NCBI GenBank assembly: GCA_002343395.1
Contig: DDSN01000036.1
Span: 1-31,213, forward strand
Length of the DNA: 31,213 nt
Source of the DNA: Hyphomonadaceae bacterium UBA2389
GTDB taxonomy: Bacteria > Pseudomonadota > Alphaproteobacteria > Caulobacterales > Aquidulcibacteraceae
Direction: 5' to 3'
Shown here: positions 21,514-28,727 of the stretch, in pieces
Layout of the letters: each line of letters opens with the position of its first letter
How positions within the stretch are numbered: the stretch's first letter is position 1
Program-made: the position numbers and the translations under genes
The notes under the pieces: generated by a model
Database searches by the model: none
What the model saw: only the letters and a program-made list of their open reading frames with translations
Told to the model about the DNA's origin: nothing

Positions 21514-22989
21514 ATGGCGATGACCCCCCGCTTGGAGATGCGCCAGGGCCAGGCCCTGGTGATGACGCCGCAGCTGCAGCAGGCGATCAAGCTGTTGCAG
21601 CTCTCCAACATCGAGCTTCAGGAATTCATCGAAGCCGAACTCGAACGCAATCCTCTGCTCGAGCGCGAGGAAAGCTCCGCTGAGGCCAAGGCCCCCGAGA
21701 GCGGCGATGCGCAAGCATTGGAGTTCGACAGCGGCGCGGCGCCGAACGAAGCCGCGCTTGACGTCAGCGTCGAGGACATGACGCCCGATCTCGCCGGCGC
21801 CGACCTCGCCGACGCCGGCGCCGCGCCCGCGACGGATTGGTCAAAGGCGTCCTCCGGCAAGAGCTTCGACGACCTGCCCGGCCTTGAAGAGACGCTCGCC
21901 AGCGATCTATCGCTTTCGGAACATCTGGACGCGCAACTCACCCAGGCCGGACTCTCGCCCATGGACCGCATGATCGGCGGCGTGCTGATCGATGCGCTGG
22001 ACGATTGGGGTTATATGCGCGCCGACACGCGCGACATGGCGATGCGCATCGGCGCCACCGAGGCGGATGTGCTGCGGGTGCTGGCGGTGTGCCAAGGCTT
22101 CGAGCCGACGGGCGTGATGGCGCGCGACATTCCCGAATGCTTGGCGTTGCAGCTCAAGGAGCGCAACCGCCTCGATCCGGCGATGGAAAAGCTCCTCGCA
22201 AACCTCGATCTGCTGGCGAAGGGTCACGCCGATCGGTTGATGACGATCTGCGGCGTCGATCGCGACGACCTCGCCGACATGATCGCTGAAGTGCGCGCGC
22301 TCACGCCGAAGCCCGGCGCTGGTTTTGGCGGCGGCGTGGTGCAATCGGTAGCGCCAGACGTCTATATCAAGCAGGCGCCTGACGGTTCGTGGCTGGTCGA
22401 ACTCAACACAGACACGATGCCGCGCGTGCTGATGAGCCAGCGCTACTACGCCACCGTCTCGAAAACCGCCAAGCGCGAGGAGGATAAGCAATTCCTCACC
22501 GAGTGCGCCGCCAACGCGTCGTGGCTGGTGAAGAGCCTCGATCAGCGGGCCAAGACCATTCTAAAGGTCGCGCGCGAAATCGTTCGTCAACAGGATGCGT
22601 TCTTCGTCCACGGCGTGGCGCACCTGCGGCCGCTCAATCTCAAGACCGTCGCCGCCGCGATTGAAATGCACGAAAGCACGGTGAGCCGCGTCACCTCGAA
22701 CAAATATCTCTCCTGCGCGCGGGGCCTGTTCGAGTTAAAGTACTTCTTCACCGCCTCGATCAGCGCCGCCGATGGCGGCGAGGCGCACTCGGCCGAGGCC
22801 GTGCGCTACCAGATCAAGGGTCTCATCGACGGCGAACGCGAGGAAGACATCCTCTCCGACGACCGCATCGTCGAAATCCTGCGCGAGCGCGGCATCGAGA
22901 TCGCGCGCCGCACGGTGGCGAAATATCGTGAGAGCTTGCGGATACCGAGTTCCGTCGAACGCAAGCGCAAGATGGCGCGGGGGATTTAG
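21514..22989 (+). CDS. rpoN: RNA polymerase sigma-54 factor
   Basis: A 491-residue sigma-54. Region I is the Gln/Leu-rich 'LVMTPQLQQAIKLLQLSNIELQEFI' (15-39), the activator-interaction segment. An acidic region II of about 60 residues follows, then the core-binding domain, the HTH ('NLKTVAAAIEMHESTVSRVTSNKYL') and the diagnostic RpoN box 'ARRTVAKYRE' (464-473), which reads the -24 element. All regions are complete. The protein directs transcription of activator-dependent genes such as those for nitrogen use and flagella. No convincing -24/-12 promoter (TGGC-N8-TTGC) was noticed in the window's intergenic regions. The 101 bases after the stop hold no terminator that I can see. Confidence 0.97.
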   Translation: MAMTPRLEMRQGQALVMTPQLQQAIKLLQLSNIELQEFIEAELERNPLLEREESSAEAKAPESGDAQALEFDSGAAPNEAALDVSVEDMTPDLAGADLADAGAAPATDWSKASSGKSFDDLPGLEETLASDLSLSEHLDAQLTQAGLSPMDRMIGGVLIDALDDWGYMRADTRDMAMRIGATEADVLRVLAVCQGFEPTGVMARDIPECLALQLKERNRLDPAMEKLLANLDLLAKGHADRLMTICGVDRDDLADMIAEVRALTPKPGAGFGGGVVQSVAPDVYIKQAPDGSWLVELNTDTMPRVLMSQRYYATVSKTAKREEDKQFLTECAANASWLVKSLDQRAKTILKVAREIVRQQDAFFVHGVAHLRPLNLKTVAAAIEMHESTVSRVTSNKYLSCARGLFELKYFFTASISAADGGEAHSAEAVRYQIKGLIDGEREEDILSDDRIVEILRERGIEIARRTVAKYRESLRIPSSVERKRKMARGI

Positions 22990-23090
22990 GGCGGCCGCCT
23001 CTCTCGCATGAGTTCAATGAGATCGACGGGGAAACGCGAGTTCCAATTGGTCTGAATGACGTCGCGTTCGGGTTGCGAACATCCCATCCG

Positions 23091-23522
23091 CTACGCCTCT
23101 TCCCTCGCCGCCCATCCCTCCGTCGCCAGCATCACTGTTTTTGGGATTACCTTCTCGCCGCTGAGATAGTAGGCGATCATGCGGCGCGAAAGGCCGAGCG
23201 CGATCGCCGCGCCTTCTTGCGTCAACCCGTGCTCGTCCATCCAAGCTCGAAAGTCCTGGACGCGCATAGTCTCGCCGGCTTGCTCATCAGCCCAGCGGCG
23301 CAGTTGCTCGGCGCCGAAATCAATCCCACAGGGCCATTCCAGCGACCATCCATCTTTGCTCGCCGCAACGCGCCCGAACTCAGCCTTCTTCTTCAGCAAA
23401 GCGAGTCCTTTGTGCGTCGCGATCACGCCGGAAAGATCAACGCACGCAACGCGTCCGTCATCCCAACCAATTTCAAGTCGCTGATCACCTGCCACCGCGA
23501 CGCTTTCAATTTTGCCAATCAT
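23091..23522 (-). CDS. DUF2442 protein with C-terminal HTH domain (putative antitoxin-like partner)
   Basis: A 143-residue protein. The ATG at 23522 overlaps the stop of the DUF4160 gene (ATGA) and has GAGCGGAT upstream; an ATG at 23543 is also in frame. Residues 1-70 match the DUF2442 pattern ('VAVAGDQRLEIGWDDGRVACVDLSGVI', then 'FGRVAASKDGWSLEWPCGIDFGAEQL'). Residues about 90-140 form a helix-turn-helix of Xre character: 'MRVQDFRAWMDEHGLTQEGAAIALGLSRRMIAYYLSGEKVIPK'. DUF4160-DUF2442 pairs occur widely and are suspected toxin-antitoxin-type modules; no activity is established that I can cite. The HTH could autoregulate the pair. Confidence 0.8.
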   Translation of the reverse strand: MIGKIESVAVAGDQRLEIGWDDGRVACVDLSGVIATHKGLALLKKKAEFGRVAASKDGWSLEWPCGIDFGAEQLRRWADEQAGETMRVQDFRAWMDEHGLTQEGAAIALGLSRRMIAYYLSGEKVIPKTVMLATEGWAAREEA

Positions 23523-23746
23523 GATCCGCTCAACTCGTTCCATTTCGCTCGCAACAAATCCCGGTTCGCCGCAGCCCAGTCCAAGGCCTCGCGCAAATCC
23601 ACGCGTCCGCTAACCGCGATAACATCGAGCGTCTCGATCGCCACTTGCGCCGCGCCATCGCGCCCTAACACATGAAAGTGCGGCGGGTTGTGATCAGCGA
23701 AAAACATCGCGATTTCGCTGTTCGCGAACCGCACCAATCTCGGCAT
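23519..23746 (-). CDS. DUF4160 domain protein (putative toxin-like partner)
   Basis: A 75-residue protein starting at the ATG at 23746; the open frame further upstream to 23860 has no family resemblance and would overlap the divergent gene. The DUF4160 hallmark is 'AMFFADHNPPHFHV' (residues 13-26), a His/Asp/Asn-rich motif that may bind metal or act catalytically. 'AQVAIETLDVIAVSGRV' and a C-terminal helix ending 'RAKWNELS' follow. It is translationally coupled to the DUF2442-HTH gene. There is no SD, and a promoter-like element ends seven bases before the ATG, suggesting a leaderless message. Toxin function is a hypothesis from operon shape only. Confidence 0.8.
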   Translation of the reverse strand: MPRLVRFANSEIAMFFADHNPPHFHVLGRDGAAQVAIETLDVIAVSGRVDLREALDWAAANRDLLRAKWNELSGS

Positions 23747-23753
23747 TTTTTTG

Positions 23754-23784
23754 CTTCTATCACGACTGCAATGGTTGCACAACC
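23754..23784 (-). promoter_or_regulatory. Predicted promoter with overlapping dyads for the DUF4160/DUF2442 pair
   Basis: On the minus strand TTGTGC (23782-23777) is followed after 17 bases by TAGAAG (23759-23754), and the ATG begins seven bases later. Two overlapping inverted repeats cover the -35 region: TGCAA/TTGCA (23767-23779) and GGTTG/CAACC (23773-23784). This is a plausible autoregulatory site for the HTH partner. Confidence 0.42.
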
Positions 23785-23858
23785 GCTTGCCACCTGGAAC
23801 CTTCGTTTCATCGCAAAATGGATTGCCGTCGGCCGCTTCGGCGTTCCAAGTCACGCGC

Positions 23859-24737
23859 ATGATCCGGATCGCCGCCGCACTGTTTCTCGCCCTCGCCGCT
23901 ACGCCAGCGTTCGCGCGCGACCGCTGTCCTCCCGCCGGTTATGACCGCGCCGCGTTGCAGGCGCTGAAGGCGGCTGAGTTCCAAATCACCGACGACAGCG
24001 CGCGAAACGCCTTCGCCCGCGCTCTCGCCGGCTGCCTCGCCTCGCCCGATCCGTTCCTGCGCGATCAAATCGCGTTTGAGGGTCTCTCGCGCATGCTCCG
24101 CGGGCGTCAGCTTTCGGTCGCCACGCAGACTGATCTCGTCAACGACATGCTGCCGCGCCTCGAAAGCAGCGACCGGCGCGGCTTCGAGCGGCCGTTCGCG
24201 GCGCTTGTGCTGTCCGAGCTCGTGCGCGCCGAACGGCTCAACCCGCACTTCACCGACAGCATGCGCGACGACGTGTTCGAGCGCTCGCTCGCTTACTTCC
24301 GGGGCGTTCGCGACTATCGCGGCTTCGACGAACGCGACGGCTGGCGCCATGGCGTCGCGCATGGCGCGGACTTGTTGCTGCAACTCTCGGTGAGCGAAAG
24401 CACGAGCCGCGGCCAACTCCTGCGCATCCGCGAGGCGATCGGCGAGCAGGTCGCGCCGAGCGGTCACTTCTACATCTATGGCGAGAGCGAACGGCTAGCA
24501 CGGCCCATCCTACTCATGGCCCAACGCGGCCTCATCGCGGAAGAGGAATGGACGCCCTGGTTCGCGCGCCTCGTTCCCGGCGGCGACGCCGTCTTTTCGA
24601 CGCAGGAGGGGCTCGCCCGCCGCCACAACGTCAACGCGTTCCTGCAAGCAATATATCTCAACGCGCGCCTGAGCCGAAGCGCCGACGACGACGTGTTGCT
24701 GCCGGGCGCGGAAGCTGCGTTGCGCGCGATGCCTTAA
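23859..24737 (+). CDS. Exported DUF2785-family protein
   Basis: A 292-residue protein starting at the ATG at 23859, where it gains a clean signal peptide (residues 1-19, ending 'ATPAFA' before RDRCP). The open frame further upstream to 23751 would bury this signal. The mature part is all-helical, with the DUF2785 core 'RSLAYFRGVRDYRGFDERDGWRHGVAHGADLLLQL' around residues 145-178; the His-x3-His there could bind metal. The C-terminal half has 'GHFYIYGESERLARPILLMAQRG' and ends with helices around 'RRHNVNAFLQAIYLNARL'. The function is not known. Its stop shares TTAA with the stop of the convergent EamA gene. Confidence 0.82.
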   Translation: MIRIAAALFLALAATPAFARDRCPPAGYDRAALQALKAAEFQITDDSARNAFARALAGCLASPDPFLRDQIAFEGLSRMLRGRQLSVATQTDLVNDMLPRLESSDRRGFERPFAALVLSELVRAERLNPHFTDSMRDDVFERSLAYFRGVRDYRGFDERDGWRHGVAHGADLLLQLSVSESTSRGQLLRIREAIGEQVAPSGHFYIYGESERLARPILLMAQRGLIAEEEWTPWFARLVPGGDAVFSTQEGLARRHNVNAFLQAIYLNARLSRSADDDVLLPGAEAALRAMP

Positions 24738-25645
24738 GCGCGACGCGAACGCAGCAGCAGCGCCTGCCCAGCAAGCACAAGCCCGACGCCGCCCAGCGCC
24801 AACAAGCCCCAACTCTTGCCCTCGAACAACGCCGACACAAGCATCGCAACGGGCGGCGTCAGCGCGGAAATGTACGACGCGGTCGCGTAGCCACGCCGCC
24901 GCGCCAATCCATAATACAACAGGAACGCCAGCACCGAGCCCACCACGGACAAATGCAGGAGCGAGGCAATGTACGGCAGCGTGGGTTCGAACGCCCAAAC
25001 CCGCCCGGTCACGATAGCGTAGAGCGCGATCTGCGCCGTCCCATACAACATCGCCCACGCCGTCATTGGCGCAACCGCGGAGCCCGCCATTTCGCCGCGC
25101 CGCGCGAATACATTCGCAACGGAGGCGGCGACAACCGCGCCGAACGTCATCGCAATGCCCGTGAGCGCGCGTGCATCCATATTGGCGGCGGCCAGTTCCT
25201 CCCACGACATCAGCCCCACGCCCGCAACGCCGAGACCCGCGGCCACCCACGCCAGGAGCGAGGCGCGTTGAGCGAACACGACGCGGAACATGGCGAGGTT
25301 CACAAACGCGAGCGCGGCGAACACGACCGCCACCACCGCGGACGTCACGCGCTCCTCCGCCCAGTACACCAGCGCGTAGTTGATCGCGAAATTGAACAAG
25401 CCCATGCCGAACGCGCTTGCATGTTGGGGACGCGTCATCGCGATCGGTTCGTTTCGCGCCAAACACCACGCAAACAGCAGCGCGCTCGCCAGCGCGAAGC
25501 GATAGACGATCGACACGATCGGATCGACGACGCCGAATTGCTGAGTGATCGCAAACCACGTCGTGCCCCAAGCGAGCGTGCAGATCGCAATCGATGCAAG
25601 ATCGAAGGCGCGCGCGGATTGCTGGTCTTGGGTGTTCGTGATCAT
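24734..25645 (-). CDS. EamA/DMT-family metabolite exporter
   Basis: A 303-residue membrane protein, starting at the ATG at 25645 with GGGG upstream; two more in-frame ATGs (25702, 25801) would add an unrelated N terminus. Ten hydrophobic helices form two EamA repeats: 'ICTLAWGTTWFAIT' opens the first and 'GVVAASVANVFARRGEM' the second, with 'ALTPPVAMLVSALFEGKSWG' near the end. DMT transporters export amino acids, nucleobases or other small metabolites; the substrate is not predictable. Like its DUF2785 neighbour, it lies between rpoN and hpf and appears to be a later insertion in that locus. Confidence 0.9.
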   Translation of the reverse strand: MITNTQDQQSARAFDLASIAICTLAWGTTWFAITQQFGVVDPIVSIVYRFALASALLFAWCLARNEPIAMTRPQHASAFGMGLFNFAINYALVYWAEERVTSAVVAVVFAALAFVNLAMFRVVFAQRASLLAWVAAGLGVAGVGLMSWEELAAANMDARALTGIAMTFGAVVAASVANVFARRGEMAGSAVAPMTAWAMLYGTAQIALYAIVTGRVWAFEPTLPYIASLLHLSVVGSVLAFLLYYGLARRRGYATASYISALTPPVAMLVSALFEGKSWGLLALGGVGLVLAGQALLLRSRRA

Positions 25646-25760
25646 AGGCCCCGCGCGGCTTGTAGCCGCTCGACGCGCGCCCGTCGCGCCGTTTTGGGAC
25701 ATCGCCTTCGCAAACGTGGTGAACAGCGCTGTCAAGGCGCCTTTCGCGGCGCGTAACACA

Positions 25761-25789
25761 TTGACCCAAAGGGCGCCGAGGCATACCTT
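25761..25789 (+). promoter_or_regulatory. Possible hpf promoter
   Basis: TTGACC (25761-25766, five of six consensus) with TACCTT (25784-25789) after 17 bases. The leader would be about 80 bases and ends with an AGGAGG SD. The 231-base gap between the EamA and hpf starts holds nothing else that I can identify. No sigma-54 type element is evident despite rpoN nearby. Confidence 0.35.
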
Positions 25790-25876
25790 TTCATTATGCA
25801 TCGGGACACGCTCAAGGGGGCGAGCCCGGTCCCGAGCCCTCCGCGCTTACGGCGCGCAAACTGAGGAGGCTCCTTT

Positions 25877-26476
25877 ATGCGCATACAGGTCGCCGGGCGG
25901 CAGATGGATGTCGGCGAAGCGCTCCGAACCCGTATCGAGGACGAACTAGCGTCCGGTGTGGGCAAGTATTTCAACCGTGCCACGGACGCTGTTGTCACAG
26001 TTGGGCGAAATGGCGGCGGCGCCAGCGTCGAGGTGGATTGCACGGTCCATTTGGCCTCCGGAATTTCCCTTCAGGCCGAGGGGCATGGCGGCGACGCTCA
26101 CAGCGCCTTTGGCGACGCCATGGGCAAGCTTGAGAAGCGTGTTCGCCGCTACAAGCGCCGGCTGCGAAATCATCACGCCGACCACAAGTCTCCCCTTCCC
26201 GCCGAGGACGCTTCGGCTTATGTGCTCGCCCCGTTACAGGACGAGAGCGAGGCTGACGCAGGGGTGTCGGCGGAACCCGCCCCGCTGGTGATCGCCGAGA
26301 CAAGGGTGCCCGTGCGCACGATGACGGTCTCCACGGCGGTGATGCAGCTGGACCTTTCGGAAAACCCGGCATTGCTGTTTCGGAACGCGGCGCACGGCGG
26401 CCTAAACCTCGTGTACCGGCGCGCGGACGGCAATATCGGCTGGGTCGATCCGGATCGGGTCAAGGGCGCTTCGTAA
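25877..26476 (+). CDS. hpf: Ribosome hibernation-promoting factor, long form
   Basis: A 199-residue protein with an AGGAGG SD at 25864-25869. The N-terminal domain (1-100) is HPF/YfiA-like: 'MRIQVAGRQMDVGEALRTRIEDEL' followed by 'VEVDCTVHLASGISLQAEG' and 'AFGDAMGKLEKRVRRYKRRLRNHH', whose basic helix sits in the 30S decoding groove. A linker of about 45 acidic residues leads to the C-terminal dimerisation domain ('TMTVSTAVMQLDLSENPALLFRN...GNIGWV', 148-192). The long form brings two 70S ribosomes together into inactive 100S dimers in stationary phase. ptsN follows after 47 bases, the usual proteobacterial arrangement. Confidence 0.94.
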   Translation: MRIQVAGRQMDVGEALRTRIEDELASGVGKYFNRATDAVVTVGRNGGGASVEVDCTVHLASGISLQAEGHGGDAHSAFGDAMGKLEKRVRRYKRRLRNHHADHKSPLPAEDASAYVLAPLQDESEADAGVSAEPAPLVIAETRVPVRTMTVSTAVMQLDLSENPALLFRNAAHGGLNLVYRRADGNIGWVDPDRVKGAS

Positions 26477-26523
26477 TCGCTTGTGACGCTGGGCGGCCGC
26501 GGCGTGCGGCGAGCGGAGTCGAC

Positions 26524-26991
26524 ATGAACGATCTCACTGACTTGATCGCGCCTGACGCCATCGTCACGCGCTTGGCGGCGACATCACGCCGGCAGGCCTT
26601 GCAAGTGATCACCGACGCGCTCGCGAAGGCCGCCGGCATCGATGCGCGCGCGGCGTTCGACGCGGTGCTCATTCGCGAGCGTTTGTCAGGGACGGGCATG
26701 GGCGAAGGCGTCGCCATTCCCCACGCGGTGCTGCCCGGGTTGAAGCGGCCGATCGGCGCGTTCGCGCGCCTGGAGCCAGCGCAAGACTTCGAAGCGCTTG
26801 ATGGGCGCCCCGCCGACCTCATCTTTCTGCTGCTCTCTCCGGCCGATCGCAACGGCGACCATCTCAAGGCGTTCGCGCGGATCTCGCGGTTTCTGCGCCG
26901 CGCCGACATGCGTGAGCGCTTACGCGCGGCCCGCGGCGTGGATGAACTGCACGCGTTGCTCGCCGGCGGCGCGCATCTCGACGCGGCGTGA
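26524..26991 (+). CDS. ptsN: Nitrogen-regulatory PTS enzyme IIA (PtsN)
   Basis: A 155-residue EIIA-Ntr. The phosphorylated His is at 67 in 'GEGVAIPHAVLPGLKRPIGAF', and the fold is complete ('LIFLLLSPADRNGDHLKAFARISRFLRR'). PtsN accepts phosphate from PtsP/PtsO and modulates potassium transport and stress or nitrogen responses by protein-protein contacts. It has a GCGGAG SD. The stop overlaps the start of the following acyltransferase-like gene (TGATG), which is not the usual neighbour. Confidence 0.95.
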   Translation: MNDLTDLIAPDAIVTRLAATSRRQALQVITDALAKAAGIDARAAFDAVLIRERLSGTGMGEGVAIPHAVLPGLKRPIGAFARLEPAQDFEALDGRPADLIFLLLSPADRNGDHLKAFARISRFLRRADMRERLRAARGVDELHALLAGGAHLDAA

Positions 26992-27653
26992 TGACGCCCG
27001 CCGACCGCATCTTTTCCTATTTCCCGCTTATGATGACCGCTGCAGCCTTCTGGTCGCTTGGCGTCTTCGCGGCGTGGCCTTCGCTGTGGACGGGGTTGTT
27101 GCTCGTCTTCGTGCTCTACCTCTTCCCTCCGATCGTCTTGCGCATCGTGTTTCGCTGGGCGCCGCTGAAGCACGGGATCGCGTGCATTGACGGGCGCGCG
27201 TTTTGCCCATGGCTCGCGAGCCACCACATTCAAGCGTTCTACGACGCACAGCCTTATCTGGAATCGCTGCTGCGCGTGATCCCAGGCTTCTACTCGCTCT
27301 GGCTGCGCATGTGGGGCTCGCGCGTCGGCTACGGCGTCGAATGGCCGGTGCGGATGGACGTGCTCGACCGCAACCTCATGGATATCGGCAACCGTGTCGT
27401 GTTTTCGCGCGAGGTCGAACTTTCCGCGCATGTGCGGCAAAAACTTGATGGCGGAGGATCGCGCGTTCTGGTGCGGCCCGTGCGCATTGGATCTTACGCG
27501 TTCGTGGGCGCTGGCGCGCGCGTCGGACCTGGCGCGGCGATCCCCTCCAACGCCAGCGTGCCAATGGCGACCGTCGTCGATGTCAACGAGACCTTCGGCG
27601 AAACCCGCCGGCTGCACCCCGAGCGCGAGGAAGCCGCCTTCGCGCTGGGGTGA
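26991..27653 (+). CDS. Membrane-anchored acyltransferase-like protein with left-handed beta-helix repeats
   Basis: A 220-residue protein. The ATG at 26991 overlaps the ptsN stop; a GTG one codon earlier is an alternative. Two hydrophobic helices (about 10-30 and 33-54) precede a soluble part. The C-terminal half has hexapeptide-type repeats: 'MDIGNRVVFSREVELSAHV', then 'VRIGSYAFVGAGARVGPGAAIPSNASVPMATVVD', an imperfect left-handed parallel beta-helix as in acyl/acetyl transferases such as LpxA and maltose acetyltransferase relatives. The donor and acceptor are unknown, and few coils are present, so it could act as a trimer on a membrane or envelope substrate. Confidence 0.72.
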   Translation: MTPADRIFSYFPLMMTAAAFWSLGVFAAWPSLWTGLLLVFVLYLFPPIVLRIVFRWAPLKHGIACIDGRAFCPWLASHHIQAFYDAQPYLESLLRVIPGFYSLWLRMWGSRVGYGVEWPVRMDVLDRNLMDIGNRVVFSREVELSAHVRQKLDGGGSRVLVRPVRIGSYAFVGAGARVGPGAAIPSNASVPMATVVDVNETFGETRRLHPEREEAAFALG

Positions 27654-27752
27654 AGCGCCGCGACAAAGAGGGTTAACCTTCGCTCGCTTGCATTGTGGGC
27701 GCATCTCTTTCTTGTTACGCTCACGAAACGTTGGGTCATTGGTCAGGGTAAA

Positions 27753-28679
27753 ATGGCGCCTCCAGCTCGTCCGGTTTGGACCGGCCAGATCAGGCTCGCC
27801 TTGGTGGCGCTGCCTGTGAAGCTCTATTCGGCTTTGGATTCGCGCGAGAAAATCGCGTTCAACCAAATCCACGAACCCTCGAAACAGCGCATCAAATACG
27901 AAAAGGTCGCCCCGGGCTTTGGGCCCGTGAAGAGCGATGAAATCGTCAAGGGCTACGAGTTTCAGAAAGGCCGTTACGTGCTCTTCTCCGACGAGGAGTT
28001 CGAAGCGCTGAAGATCGAGTCGAAGAAGACGCTCGACATGGTCCAGTTCGCGCCCGCCGATACGATCGATCCCATCTATTTCGACAAACCCCATTACGCG
28101 CTGCCGGACGGCAAACTCGCCGACGAGCCTTACCGCGTCGTGCGCGACGCGCTGCGCAACACCAAGACCGTCGGCCTGGGTCAGATCACCATGCGCGGGC
28201 GTTCCTACATCGCCGCGGTGAAGCCCTATGAGGACGGCCTCATGGTGGAGACCGTTCACTACGCGGAAGAGCTGCGGTCCGCGCGCGGTTTCTTCGATGA
28301 GATTCCGACGGGCGCGTCCGAACCCGATCTGGTCGACCTCGCCGAGGAACTGATTAAGCGCAAGGTTGCGGCCTTCGACCCAAAAAAGTTCGAGGATGAA
28401 TACGGCAAGGCGGTTGAGCGGCTGGTGAAGAAGAAGATCGAGCGCCACGGCGAACTGGTGCTTGAGGACAAGGAAGAGCCGTCTCCTGATTACGGCGATA
28501 ACGTTGTGTCGCTTGTGGATGCGCTGAAAAAGTCGCTCGCGAAAAAACAGGCCGCGAAGGCCGCTGACAGCGAGGAAGCACCGGCGCCGAAACGCGTGCG
28601 CGCCGCGGCGGAAAAGCTCAAAACGCCTCGCGCCAAGGCGCCAGCGGCAAAGCCCGCGGCCAAGCGTGCGAAGAAGTAA
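27753..28679 (+). CDS. ku: Non-homologous end joining protein Ku
   Basis: A 308-residue Ku. The ATG at 27753 (upstream AGGG) gives the canonical beginning 'RPVWTGQIRLALVALPVKLY' (6-25); an in-frame start at 27693 is not needed. The beta-barrel/bridge core runs to about residue 255 ('NQIHEPSKQRIKYEK', 'YEFQKGRYVLFSDEEFEAL', 'IDPIYFDKPHY', 'GLGQITMRGRSYIAAVKPYEDGL'). The C-terminal tail from about 255 is Lys/Ala/Pro-rich and disordered, typical of bacterial Ku and likely to help DNA binding and threading. Ku homodimers encircle broken DNA ends and recruit LigD, encoded 48 bases downstream. A weak TTGCAT (27688) might be a -35, but I cannot support a full promoter. Confidence 0.95.
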   Translation: MAPPARPVWTGQIRLALVALPVKLYSALDSREKIAFNQIHEPSKQRIKYEKVAPGFGPVKSDEIVKGYEFQKGRYVLFSDEEFEALKIESKKTLDMVQFAPADTIDPIYFDKPHYALPDGKLADEPYRVVRDALRNTKTVGLGQITMRGRSYIAAVKPYEDGLMVETVHYAEELRSARGFFDEIPTGASEPDLVDLAEELIKRKVAAFDPKKFEDEYGKAVERLVKKKIERHGELVLEDKEEPSPDYGDNVVSLVDALKKSLAKKQAAKAADSEEAPAPKRVRAAAEKLKTPRAKAPAAKPAAKRAKK

Positions 28680-28692
28680 CGCCACCGCTCCC

Positions 28693-28710
28693 CTCCCCCT
28701 AGAGGGGGAG
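28693..28710. repeat. GC-rich palindrome between ku and ligD
   Basis: CTCCCCCT (28693-28700) and AGGGGGAG (28703-28710) are exact inverted repeats around AG. No T-run follows. It resembles intergenic G/C-rich hairpins common in alphaproteobacteria and may serve as an attenuating or stabilising structure between the two NHEJ genes. The G-run is about 18 bases from the ligD ATG, too far to be a normal SD. Confidence 0.5.
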
Positions 28711-28727
28711 TATGGCGAGCTTAGTTC

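Noticed and set aside
24548..25756. A 402-codon plus-strand frame opposite the EamA transporter
   Set aside because: It is Arg/Gln-rich low-complexity sequence, the mirror of membrane-protein codons.
28711..28727. The G-run upstream of ligD as an unusual distant SD
   Set aside because: The spacing to the ATG at 28728 is about 18 bases, too long for normal use; the run belongs to the palindrome arm.
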